A DNA stretch of 64,000 nt from Candidatus Thalassarchaeaceae archaeon (lineage in GTDB: Archaea > Thermoplasmatota > Poseidoniia > Poseidoniales > Thalassarchaeaceae): positions 1-64,000 of the forward strand of contig JASMLH010000001.1 of the NCBI GenBank assembly GCA_030748775.1, in the 5' to 3' direction. The position numbers were made by a program, and so were the translations under genes. The notes under the pieces were generated by a model that saw only the letters and a program-made list of their open reading frames with translations, searched no databases and was not told the DNA's origin. Position 1 is the first letter of the stretch, and the number at the start of each line of letters is the position of its first letter. This document shows, piece by piece, positions 43,588 through 51,981 of the stretch.

Positions 43588-43983
43588 CTATTCAGACATT
43601 GCTGCAACCGCACCCACGGCGGCACGGGCATGAGGCTCAAGCCTTGGCCCTATGTGCTCGGGCTCCGCTCCCGGTCCGATAATTCCAAGCCCGATTGGCT
43701 TGTTATGCTTGATTTGCAGTTCGATAACTGCCCCAGTGACCGATTGTCCCATTACTAGGCCGTGATCGGTTTCTCCACGCTCGATTATTCCCAATACAAC
43801 AGCACCATGTATGGACTCTTGCTGAAGCATTCTATCAAGTGCGAGGGGGGCTTCCATAGAACCTGGAACCCAAGCCACATCAGCAACATTCCAGTTCTTT
43901 GAGGCGGCCTCTTCCTTAGCAAACTGAAGCATTGCCTCTACATCTTCACGGTGGAATGAACCACATACAATTCCTAGGTTCAA
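43588..43983 (-). CDS. ribH: 6,7-dimethyl-8-ribityllumazine synthase
   Basis: 131 residues from TTG 43983, which overlaps the riboflavin synthase stop (TTGA). Motifs GIVCGSFHREDVEAML, DVAWVPGSMEAPLAL, GVVLGIIERGETDHG and PIGLGIIGP. It condenses the butanone phosphate from RibB with the pyrimidinedione. Shorter than the usual 150 or so residues but with all core motifs. Confidence 0.93.
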   Translation of the reverse strand: MNLGIVCGSFHREDVEAMLQFAKEEAASKNWNVADVAWVPGSMEAPLALDRMLQQESIHGAVVLGIIERGETDHGLVMGQSVTGAVIELQIKHNKPIGLGIIGPGAEPEHIGPRLEPHARAAVGAVAAMSE

Positions 43984-44585
43984 GAATCTCCCTCCATTTT
44001 CCTCATCATCGTCTCCACAATAGCCTGAGTACGTGAATCAATCTCAATATTGACCATGCTACCTACTTCTTTTTGGCCTATTGTTGTGACTCTCAGTGTC
44101 TCTGGAATGATATGTAGTGCAAAGGACTCATCCGTTACTTCGCCGACCGTGAGGGACATACCATCGATGGCAATGAAACCCTTCTCCATCACGAATGGTC
44201 TGACACTCTCCGGATTCTCAACCAGGATGTACAAACCCTCTCCCCTAGCATGTCTATCTGTGATTTTTCCCATTGTCATCACATGACCGGATAGGATATG
44301 GCCACCTAGTTCGTCACCAACTTTCAGAGAGCGCTCAACATTTACAACTGCGCCTTCCTCTACTTGACCAAGCGTAGTCCTCTCTAGAGTCTCATCGATT
44401 GCATCAAAGACCACTTCCTTCCCATCTATTGAAACTACGGTCATGCAAACTCCGTCTATTGCCACGCTGGCACCTACCTCCAGATCTTCCAAGTATCTCC
44501 CTAGGTCAATCGTGAGTTTCCGAACTCCTTCATTCTCTTCTATTTCTACTACTGGTGCAATGCCGGCGACAATTCCCGTGTACAT
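43980..44585 (-). CDS. ribE: Riboflavin synthase, two-domain bacterial type
   Basis: 201 residues with two lumazine-binding repeats: MYTGIVAGIAPVVEIE...VAIDGVCMTVV and LGGHILSGHVMTMGKI...IAIDGMSLTVGEV. This is the bacterial/eukaryotic trimeric enzyme, not the unrelated archaeal riboflavin synthase (RibC). It dismutates lumazine to riboflavin. Confidence 0.93.
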   Translation of the reverse strand: MYTGIVAGIAPVVEIEENEGVRKLTIDLGRYLEDLEVGASVAIDGVCMTVVSIDGKEVVFDAIDETLERTTLGQVEEGAVVNVERSLKVGDELGGHILSGHVMTMGKITDRHARGEGLYILVENPESVRPFVMEKGFIAIDGMSLTVGEVTDESFALHIIPETLRVTTIGQKEVGSMVNIEIDSRTQAIVETMMRKMEGDS

Positions 44586-44586
44586 G

Positions 44587-45045
44587 CTAGTCCTCCTCGT
44601 ACGGGCCGCCTTCCGAACCAGGCCATAGATCTAGGATTCTGGCAATAATCTTCCTGGTTCCGTCGAGATCGTCCGAAAGCCCCTCGACTCTTGTTACTTT
44701 TACATGCTCGAAACCATGACTCTCCAATCCATCTCTGATGGCGTCAATGGAGTGCTTCTGGTCGTATCCTAGTGCAATCAGATCAGGCTTTACGGCCTTC
44801 AAAATCTCAAAAATAGGAACTCCTGGGGGATTTCCCACAATTGCCCTGTCAACCGGTTTCAATCCTTCAACCATCCTTCTGCGGAGCTCTTGACCTGTAA
44901 CTGGCTCATGCTTTTGCCTTCTAACCGTCTCATCATGTGCTATGACTACAACAAGCTCGTCACCTAGGGATTTGGCTTGCTCCACGTAATGTAGATGCCC
45001 TGCATGCAGAAGGTCGAAGATTCCGACTGCCATCACCCGAACCAT
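44587..45045 (-). CDS. ribL: FAD synthetase, archaeal RibL type
   Basis: 152 residues, a glycerol-3-phosphate-cytidylyltransferase-like nucleotidyltransferase: GIFDLLHAGHLHYVEQAKSLGD with the HxGH site, RRRMVEGLKPVDRAIVGNP and the C-terminal LGYDQKH. In methanogens RibL adenylates FMN to FAD. Placement inside a riboflavin operon supports this over other cytidylyltransferases. Confidence 0.9.
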   Translation of the reverse strand: MVRVMAVGIFDLLHAGHLHYVEQAKSLGDELVVVIAHDETVRRQKHEPVTGQELRRRMVEGLKPVDRAIVGNPPGVPIFEILKAVKPDLIALGYDQKHSIDAIRDGLESHGFEHVKVTRVEGLSDDLDGTRKIIARILDLWPGSEGGPYEED

Positions 45046-45072
45046 GTAATGAACTCCTAGGTTAAACCCCGC

Positions 45073-45804
45073 CTAATCTTTTTCATCCATCGCCGCAGTG
45101 ATTTCTTCTCCGGTAATCATCGGAACCCCATGTTCGAAAGCATACCTCATTGCATCATCAACTGAAAGAGCCCCATCGCCATCGGGCTCAAGCATCTCCG
45201 CTCCTATAGTGCATGGCACCAGTCCTGCCAACCTTGCAATCGCTACGGCTAGTTCGGTGTGACCTTGCCGGCCCGACAAACCACCGGGCGACTCCCTACA
45301 TACCGGAATATGGCCAGGTGTCCTAAACTCCGAACCGAGTGCGGAAATCGCCTCCTCGTGACTCATCTTTCTATCAAGTACCTCCATTGCCAGCTCCCCG
45401 AACCTCCTAGTGGTTAGGGACCTGTCCCTGTCGGTGATTCCAGTATAGGTATCCCTGTGATTCAATGAAAGTGTGAATGCGGACCTATTATCGTACTGAA
45501 GATCATTGGTGATCAGGTGGCCCAGTACGGGATTTTCATCCAACAGTGAGGGGTGCGTGTGGATGTCTTGTAGCCAAGGAAGCCCGAATGTCTCCCCTAT
45601 TTCGTTTCCAATAGCAAGAAAGAGAAGGCCACCACAGTCCTTTCTCAACCTCCTCATGACTTCTGGGGAGGCTGCTGTAGCAGGCCAGAGCAGGTCGGTT
45701 TCTCTCTCCCGATAGGCCGAGTCGAAAATCATCACGGGCTCACCTCGTGAGAAAGCGTCGACTGCGGCCTCCACGCTCGGGTCCATGATGCCCGGAGGGG
45801 TCAC
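45073..45804 (-). CDS. ribB: 3,4-dihydroxy-2-butanone-4-phosphate synthase
   Basis: 243 residues from GTG 45804; ATG 45786 is equally plausible. RERETDLLWPA metal-binding region, FTLSLNHRDTYTGITDRDRSLTTRRF, FRTPGHIPVC and GRQGHTELAVAIARLAGL. It makes the four-carbon precursor of riboflavin from ribulose 5-phosphate. First gene of the riboflavin operon. A GAAAATAAC TATA-like stretch lies near 45814-45822 (minus strand). No FMN riboswitch fold is seen. Confidence 0.94.
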   Translation of the reverse strand: MTPPGIMDPSVEAAVDAFSRGEPVMIFDSAYRERETDLLWPATAASPEVMRRLRKDCGGLLFLAIGNEIGETFGLPWLQDIHTHPSLLDENPVLGHLITNDLQYDNRSAFTLSLNHRDTYTGITDRDRSLTTRRFGELAMEVLDRKMSHEEAISALGSEFRTPGHIPVCRESPGGLSGRQGHTELAVAIARLAGLVPCTIGAEMLEPDGDGALSVDDAMRYAFEHGVPMITGEEITAAMDEKD

Positions 45805-45863
45805 AAGTACCCGTTATTTTCGGTCCCAGTAACAATGATGACTCTCGCAACCATGCCAGGGTC

Positions 45864-46742
45864 GTGGCAGAAAGGAGACAGGCCTCGTCCCCAGTTCGAG
45901 TTGATTTGGCAGGGGGCTGGACAGATGTGGGCCCATATCCAAGGGATTTTGGAGGCGAAGTGGTTAATTTCGCAATCAACAAGAGGGTTCGGGCAACAAT
46001 TGGCCAGGACTCGAAGCCGGACGATTTCGAATTGTCATTTGATACTCCCAGGGGATCCGGTTTGGGGACTAGCAGTGCGATGAATGTAGCTATCTCCGGC
46101 CTCCTTTCAGATCCCAATGACACTGTGAACCGCGAAGAAATCGCCGAGATGGCCTTCGATTTGGAATCAAGAGGGGGCATGATTTGTGGACGGCAAGACC
46201 ATTGGGCCTCCGCTAGGGGGGGCTTCAACCACCTCCTATTCATTGGTGAATCTGTGGAAATAATGCCCTTCGAGCCGATTAGGTCGGCAAAGATGTGGTT
46301 ACACAAGCACCTTCTGTTGGTGTATTCCGGCGAAAGTAGGAACTCCGGAGAAATGCAGGAAAGGGTCTGGAAGAGGTACTCCGAAGGTGCCCAATCCGTA
46401 ATCGATGGACTTCACAGGATTAGAGCTGCAGCAAGGCCAATGGCAAATGGCCTCCAACTAGATAGAAGGGACATGGTAGTGGGCTCCTTGAGGGAAGTTT
46501 GCAAGGGGGTGGACTTGATCGATAGATCAATTCACGACCCTTTCCGGGGTGTTGTGGACCCACTAATTGCAAACGGCTCATTGGCTGCATGGAAGGCCCT
46601 AGGTGCTGGTGGGGGGGGCTGCGCAGGCCTCTTATGCAATCCAAATTCCATGGAGGCAGTGAAATCTTCTGTTGAGTTAGCAGGTTGGCAGGTAATCGAG
46701 TGGGACTACGACGAGCAGGGATTGGAGATTACTGGTGAATAG
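45864..46742 (+). CDS. GHMP-family sugar kinase (HddA/fucokinase-like)
   Basis: 292 residues from GTG 45864; nearby ATGs are out of frame. Motifs: SPVRVDLAGGWTDVGPYP, GSGLGTSSAMNVAI (ATP loop) and KALGAGGGGCAGLLC. These fit D-glycero-D-manno-heptose 7-phosphate kinase or L-fucokinase relatives. It phosphorylates a sugar or sugar phosphate; the substrate is unknown. Divergent from ribB. Confidence 0.88.
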   Translation: MAERRQASSPVRVDLAGGWTDVGPYPRDFGGEVVNFAINKRVRATIGQDSKPDDFELSFDTPRGSGLGTSSAMNVAISGLLSDPNDTVNREEIAEMAFDLESRGGMICGRQDHWASARGGFNHLLFIGESVEIMPFEPIRSAKMWLHKHLLLVYSGESRNSGEMQERVWKRYSEGAQSVIDGLHRIRAAARPMANGLQLDRRDMVVGSLREVCKGVDLIDRSIHDPFRGVVDPLIANGSLAAWKALGAGGGGCAGLLCNPNSMEAVKSSVELAGWQVIEWDYDEQGLEITGE

Positions 46743-46769
46743 CCCCGTCCTAATCCTCAAACATGACCA

Positions 46770-49700
46770 ATGGCCCGTAGGGCCATGAGCGCACGCAGGG
46801 GCAGCTTGTCACTCCTCATGGTCCTGGTCTTATTTGCCCCCATTGCAGCATCCTCAATTGCCCCAGAAAATAATCCTCGGGGGGGATTCGATGCAGAGGG
46901 CAATTGGCAGCCGAGCGTGGAGCTAGAAATCCACTCTAAATGGTGGGAACACTGGAGCCGGGACAAGGACGCAAACTCTCTCGATGACAGGCTCGAGTGG
47001 CTAATCGAACAACCAGAGGAGACCCAGCGAGATTGGTGGAGGAGGGCATCAGAGGACCATGCAAGGATTTTCGTTGACTACGACCACCATCCATCCGATG
47101 CTGATATTGAAGCCCTTGAATCCGTAGGAGTCGAAGTAACATTTCGCTTCAGTTATCTGGATACCCTGTCTGCTACAGCACCAATTGAATCAATATTGGA
47201 TCCAGAGGGAATAAGGGCACTCCCCGGAGTTGTCATGATCGAGGATCTTGGACTTGCCGAGACAAATATGCACCAAGCCGTTCCCAACATGGGAGTCGAT
47301 TTGGTCTGGCAGGACTTCGGGTTCGATGGAACCGGCTCAGTTATCGCAGTGCTCGACACGGGCGTCAGAGGAGATCATGAGGGACTCAATGATATGGATG
47401 ATGACCCATTCACGTGCCTCGATGATCCACCAGAACCCGATCCCCTCGATCCCGACCCAGAACCCATCCCATCCGACTGCGACCCCAAGATTATCGCCTT
47501 CTACGATGCGGTATTCACAGATGAGGAACAGGATCCCTCGACCTCCTACGACTCGGGAACGCACGGGACTCACGTAGCCGGAATCGCCGCAGGAACAGGA
47601 GGGGGCCAGACAGATCCAGAAACCGGACTCAGATATGTCGGTGCAGCACCTGGGGCCTACCTGATCAACATCCTGGGCTGCTGTGACGGCGATATCGAGG
47701 ACGTTATGCAAGGTGCCCAGTGGGCCATCGATAACAAGGAAAAGTACGGAATCGACGTAGTAACCTCCTCCCTGGGCGAACAGCAGTTCGAAATTCACGT
47801 CGACAACGACGGAAACTCGGCATGGAGCCGCCAGATGGACATGGTCGTGGAAGCGGGAATCATCACCACCCTATCAGCTGGAAACGAATTGGGTGGGATA
47901 ACCCTAGCCGGTTGCAATACCATCGACAGCCCAGGCGATGCCAGATTGCCAGTGACTGTGGCTAGTCTGGACAAGGATCTCGGACTGGCCATCTACAGTA
48001 GTAGGGGATACACATCTGACCTCCGTGTAAAGCCGGATGTCGCAACAATCGGGTCCAGCATCATGGCACCGGATGCTGCAACTCAAGACGGCTATACCAG
48101 CAAGTCCGGCACCAGTATGGCCACTCCCCTGATGGCTGGAATAGCAGCCCTCATGGTTCAGGCCAACCCGGATATCACCCCAACCGAGTTCAAGGACATC
48201 ATTGGTGCCCACTCAATCGAACGTGAAATCCAGCTTCTGGATGATCCCGGCTTCAATGACTGCAGTCTGCTAGAAACGCGTCCCGACAACGAGTTCGGAT
48301 ACGGCCAAGCCGACCCGGTGGCATTCGTAGAGGCTGCAGGAAGCATAGACCGTTCACTCAATGTCTCGATGGACCTGGAGACGCTACAAGAAGTCGGCAA
48401 TGAGAGCTACATCTCCGGAACCTCATCAGGCGGTGCACCCGGGTTGGGTGTAGTAGAGGTCAAGGTTGGTGGTGGTGAATGGAAGGGTGCCGCAGACCTG
48501 TCGAAGAATGGTGACTGGGCGACCTGGAGAGTCAAACTAGATCCTCACACTGAATCTGGAAATTCAACGATCTATGCCAGGCTGGCCATCTCAGAGGACA
48601 GCATCTCTCCGATTGATGCCCGAAGAGTTGTACTGATCGACGGTCAGTCTGCATCAGGAGCGTTAGGGGACCTGACTTCCATGGGCTCATGGGTGTTCTT
48701 TGTGCCCTTTGCATTCGCTTTGGCTCTGCTTGGCTTCATCATGATCACTGAGAGGTGGGACAGGAAGTTCTTGACCGCCATGCGAAAACCAAAACCAGAT
48801 TTGAGCTCCATACCTGTTGGTGAAGCACTACAAGATGGTGTCAGAACTAGTAGCAGTGGAAATCCCATCATGTCCTTCTTCGTAGGGTTCATCATTGGTG
48901 GAATAATGGCATTCATCCAAACACTTGGAGCATTCGTCAGAGGTCTTCGTAATGGCGAGGCACTGACTGAGAACAAGGCATCGAGAACCATCGCTCTGTG
49001 TATCCTCTATGTCGCACAAGGTCTCCCTTCCGGCTTCGCTAACGTGGCCTTCGTCGCCTTCCTCGTGACCAATGGAATAGCGGTTGAGCAGATTGCCTTG
49101 CTGTTCGCTACCGTCTACCTTCCCTGGACATTCAAGTTCATCTGGGGCCCGGTCATCGACATGGTAACTTTCCCACGATACGGAGTTAGACGGCCTTGGG
49201 TTCTGTTTGCCGAGACTGGGATGATCCTCTCCCTCGCTACCTTGCTGTTGGTACCAGATCTAGTCGCTTCAATTCAACTGGCCACCATACTGCTGTTCAT
49301 CCATAATCTGTTCTCATCTTTACAGGATGTCAGCGTAGATGCACTGGCTGTGGATATCCTCGAGCCGGATGAAGTAGCCACTGTGAATGGGCTAATGTTC
49401 GCCTCCAAGAGAGGTGGAATCATCTTTGGAGGGGCCGTCCTTGGAATGCTAGTAGTCCCGTATGGAATCAAGTCAGCGATCATGGTTCAACTGCCACTAT
49501 TGGCGCTGATTATGATGGTACCACTCTTCCTACGTGAGAGGCCAAGTAACAGCCTGTTCCCTTGGAGCAGAAAGAGAGAGAAGGAAGAGGAGGCTAGAAT
49601 GAGCAGGGACGATGTCACGGGCGAGAGGATCGACCCCATAACCGGCGTGAAGATTAGTGAGTACGAGGATCCGATTGAGGCAGAAGCGGTTCTACCTTGG

Positions 49701-50723
49701 GAAGCAGATCATCCAGAGGAGTTCACACAAGCACGATGGGTCGCTACCAACCTGCACGAGAACAGAATCTCCCCCGCAGCTCTAGTCCTATGGCTCAGTA
49801 TCGGATTCTTTCTGCTTTGGGGGCTATTCGCCATCATTCACCAACTGACGAGCACGTATACAGGAGACTGGGCCCTGACGTTTGGAGACATCGCAGCTCC
49901 TATGAAGTCAATCGGGAAGTGGGGACTTCTAGTCTCAGCCTTGATAATTCTGGCTGAAAGACTTGGAGCATCAATCCCTGAGATTAGAAATCCTGTTCCT
50001 GCTTCCACTCTCGCATCTACAACTGCTTACAACATTGTCAAGGGATTCTCCACTCGCTCTTCGTTCATCCTGATATTCCTCTGCCTGCTCTCGGAGTTGT
50101 ACTTGTTCACCGACCCGATTGTGGTTGACATATTCATCAACGAGGCAGGGTGGTCGCAGACCAAGTATAATGCAATCATGGGAGGCGTAGTAATCGCCTT
50201 CATGATGTTCGGACAGATCGTCGGAGGGATGCTCGGGGATAGGTTCGGAGTCAGAGAAATCTCGATGATCGGCTTCACCCTGCTCGCCCTGTCAAATGCT
50301 ACTCTTGCCCTGATTAGCGATCACTGGACTAACACCAATCTCATGGTCACATACCTATGCGTTCGAGCCATCATCAACGGAGTAGCTTGGATATGCGTCA
50401 TCGCAGTAGCGATGAGGCTAACATTCTCCAAGGCCGGTGGCTCTCAGTTCACAGCCTACATGTCGATGTTCAATCTCTCAGCGGTTATGGCCTATCTGTT
50501 CACAGGAACAATGACCCAGAGATTCGATTACATCACGTGCCTGTACATCGGTGCTGCTCTGACCCTATTCACCGTGATTCTCCTCTGGTTCATCGACCCA
50601 GACGAGGTCGACAGAGTCCTTGAGGGTCGCTTTGGAGATGACGAGGAAGAGTTCGATGGCGATCTCGGTGAGAGGCCCGAGGCGTGGTATGAGGGAGGGG
50701 AGCCAGCTGTCTCAGGTGCGTGA
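46770..50723 (+). CDS. Secreted subtilase fused to AmpG-like MFS transporter
   Basis: 1317 residues in one uninterrupted frame. Signal peptide or anchor (about 12-29); propeptide-like region (about 40-165); S8 catalytic domain with Asp196 (VLDTGVR), His265 (HGTHVAG), Asn372 and Ser449 (GTSMATP); a beta domain (about 540-625); a membrane helix (about 640-660); a basic cytoplasmic-looking linker; a helix at about 701-720; then a PAT/AmpG-like MFS domain of about 12 helices (about 738-1285). The MFS part includes LCILYVAQGLPSGFANVAF, DVSVDALAVDILEP and KRGGIIFGGAVLG. All catalytic residues are intact. Predicted role: digest protein or peptide outside and import or sense product. Confidence 0.85.
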   Translation: MARRAMSARRGSLSLLMVLVLFAPIAASSIAPENNPRGGFDAEGNWQPSVELEIHSKWWEHWSRDKDANSLDDRLEWLIEQPEETQRDWWRRASEDHARIFVDYDHHPSDADIEALESVGVEVTFRFSYLDTLSATAPIESILDPEGIRALPGVVMIEDLGLAETNMHQAVPNMGVDLVWQDFGFDGTGSVIAVLDTGVRGDHEGLNDMDDDPFTCLDDPPEPDPLDPDPEPIPSDCDPKIIAFYDAVFTDEEQDPSTSYDSGTHGTHVAGIAAGTGGGQTDPETGLRYVGAAPGAYLINILGCCDGDIEDVMQGAQWAIDNKEKYGIDVVTSSLGEQQFEIHVDNDGNSAWSRQMDMVVEAGIITTLSAGNELGGITLAGCNTIDSPGDARLPVTVASLDKDLGLAIYSSRGYTSDLRVKPDVATIGSSIMAPDAATQDGYTSKSGTSMATPLMAGIAALMVQANPDITPTEFKDIIGAHSIEREIQLLDDPGFNDCSLLETRPDNEFGYGQADPVAFVEAAGSIDRSLNVSMDLETLQEVGNESYISGTSSGGAPGLGVVEVKVGGGEWKGAADLSKNGDWATWRVKLDPHTESGNSTIYARLAISEDSISPIDARRVVLIDGQSASGALGDLTSMGSWVFFVPFAFALALLGFIMITERWDRKFLTAMRKPKPDLSSIPVGEALQDGVRTSSSGNPIMSFFVGFIIGGIMAFIQTLGAFVRGLRNGEALTENKASRTIALCILYVAQGLPSGFANVAFVAFLVTNGIAVEQIALLFATVYLPWTFKFIWGPVIDMVTFPRYGVRRPWVLFAETGMILSLATLLLVPDLVASIQLATILLFIHNLFSSLQDVSVDALAVDILEPDEVATVNGLMFASKRGGIIFGGAVLGMLVVPYGIKSAIMVQLPLLALIMMVPLFLRERPSNSLFPWSRKREKEEEARMSRDDVTGERIDPITGVKISEYEDPIEAEAVLPWEADHPEEFTQARWVATNLHENRISPAALVLWLSIGFFLLWGLFAIIHQLTSTYTGDWALTFGDIAAPMKSIGKWGLLVSALIILAERLGASIPEIRNPVPASTLASTTAYNIVKGFSTRSSFILIFLCLLSELYLFTDPIVVDIFINEAGWSQTKYNAIMGGVVIAFMMFGQIVGGMLGDRFGVREISMIGFTLLALSNATLALISDHWTNTNLMVTYLCVRAIINGVAWICVIAVAMRLTFSKAGGSQFTAYMSMFNLSAVMAYLFTGTMTQRFDYITCLYIGAALTLFTVILLWFIDPDEVDRVLEGRFGDDEEEFDGDLGERPEAWYEGGEPAVSGA

Positions 50724-50973
50724 GCATCTCGAGTCCGCAAATACGGACTTTCTGTTCTTCTCCCAGACAATCTGCCCATACTGCACTAGGGCAGAGAGGA
50801 CGTTAGATGCACACGGCCTCACATATACAGAAGTTAATCTCGACCACCATGATGGGCTGAGAGAACAGGTAGTTGCCGAGACTAGGCACCGAACTGTCCC
50901 AGTTGTCTTTGATTTGAGAGGAGATGAGCCAGTTTTCGTTGGCGGCTCTGACCACCTGCTGGAGTATCTCTAG
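50689..50973 (+). CDS. Glutaredoxin
   Basis: 94 residues from ATG 50689, overlapping the end of the subtilase-MFS gene by 35 bp; GTG 50716 is an alternative. Active site CPYC in FSQTICPYCTRAERTL, cis-Pro TVPVVF and C-terminal GGSDHLLEYL. Thiol-disulfide oxidoreductase. It converges on the lipoprotein gene with a 4-bp overlap. Confidence 0.9.
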   Translation: MREGSQLSQVREHLESANTDFLFFSQTICPYCTRAERTLDAHGLTYTEVNLDHHDGLREQVVAETRHRTVPVVFDLRGDEPVFVGGSDHLLEYL

Positions 50974-51932
50974 AGTGACCAGGAGCTAGTTATCCCGCCC
51001 GCTATCTTGATTCTGAGATAGGTGTTTCCAGTAAAGGTCGCCGTCAGTGTATATTCCCCGGATGGGTATGGGATGGTGCCAAGGGTCCCGTATTCGCTGG
51101 CTCCCGGACCCCAGACTCTCTCCAATGCAGAGACGGAGAGATGGTCCCTGAGAGTCAGTGTGATACTAGATGAGCCCGAACCACACTCTGCGTCAATGAA
51201 GTAGATCATCTCGTCCCACTCGCCATCGCTCGGGTGGTCGCTAACAAGGAAACTGTCTCGGAACTCGAAGTCAGTTCCAGAATCCTCCCATGTGTTTCCG
51301 AATAGGTCCCCCCCTCTGACGAAGTAGACATCACCAGTATGCCCATCTCCTGTATCGGAAAGCATCATCCTCAGTTGCTCTTCACCTGAGGAGTCTTTCC
51401 AGATGAACGAGGAAAAGAAGCCAAAATTCGAATCGTATACGTAGTCCAGTCTTGAACCATCAGCAGATGACGCCATTATGATTGCTGAACTTCCCGAGAT
51501 CCCGGTCACAGTCGTTGACCACTCGACGGAAAACAGGTTGAAAACCCACGATTCTCCTTCTTCCAGCGGGAAGGCAAGAACCGGCTGCGGGACTCCATTC
51601 TCATACGCACTCAGACCGTCATGAGTCATCCTGCCTAGGAACGGATTATGGTTTAGGACAGCATGCCTTCGAGCCTCAGTCAGGCTTGAAATAGCCAGCA
51701 TATAGGCCGTCCCCCCCTCCTCGCTAGTGCTGGCTACAACGAGCCTAGCTGTATCATCGCTGTAGTCAGGCGTCGAGAATGTGTATAGCCACCAGTCCCC
51801 TGTTTCCCAGACAGGAACTTCCATCGATTGCGAAGATCCGCCCCCACCTCCATTGTCAGAGAGTCCGGCACAGCCGGACAGTGAGGTGACAAGAAGGAGG
51901 AACGCCAAAGCCAATGCACGAACTTCGCTCAT
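50970..51932 (-). CDS. Lipoprotein of unknown function
   Basis: 320 residues from ATG 51932; ATG 51947 would add five residues before the signal. Signal peptide with lipobox LSGC, then a Gly/Ser linker and a beta-rich extracellular region of about 290 residues with regularly spaced aromatic residues. No family recognised. Confidence 0.75.
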   Translation of the reverse strand: MSEVRALALAFLLLVTSLSGCAGLSDNGGGGGSSQSMEVPVWETGDWWLYTFSTPDYSDDTARLVVASTSEEGGTAYMLAISSLTEARRHAVLNHNPFLGRMTHDGLSAYENGVPQPVLAFPLEEGESWVFNLFSVEWSTTVTGISGSSAIIMASSADGSRLDYVYDSNFGFFSSFIWKDSSGEEQLRMMLSDTGDGHTGDVYFVRGGDLFGNTWEDSGTDFEFRDSFLVSDHPSDGEWDEMIYFIDAECGSGSSSITLTLRDHLSVSALERVWGPGASEYGTLGTIPYPSGEYTLTATFTGNTYLRIKIAGGITSSWSL

Positions 51933-51981
51933 GGCCTCCGCATGCATTAGTCAATGAAGAGTGTGACGATTGCCAGTCCAT

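Noticed and set aside
45787-45863. FMN riboswitch before ribB
   Set aside because: The gap is too short and lacks the conserved RFN elements; only a TATA-like stretch is seen.
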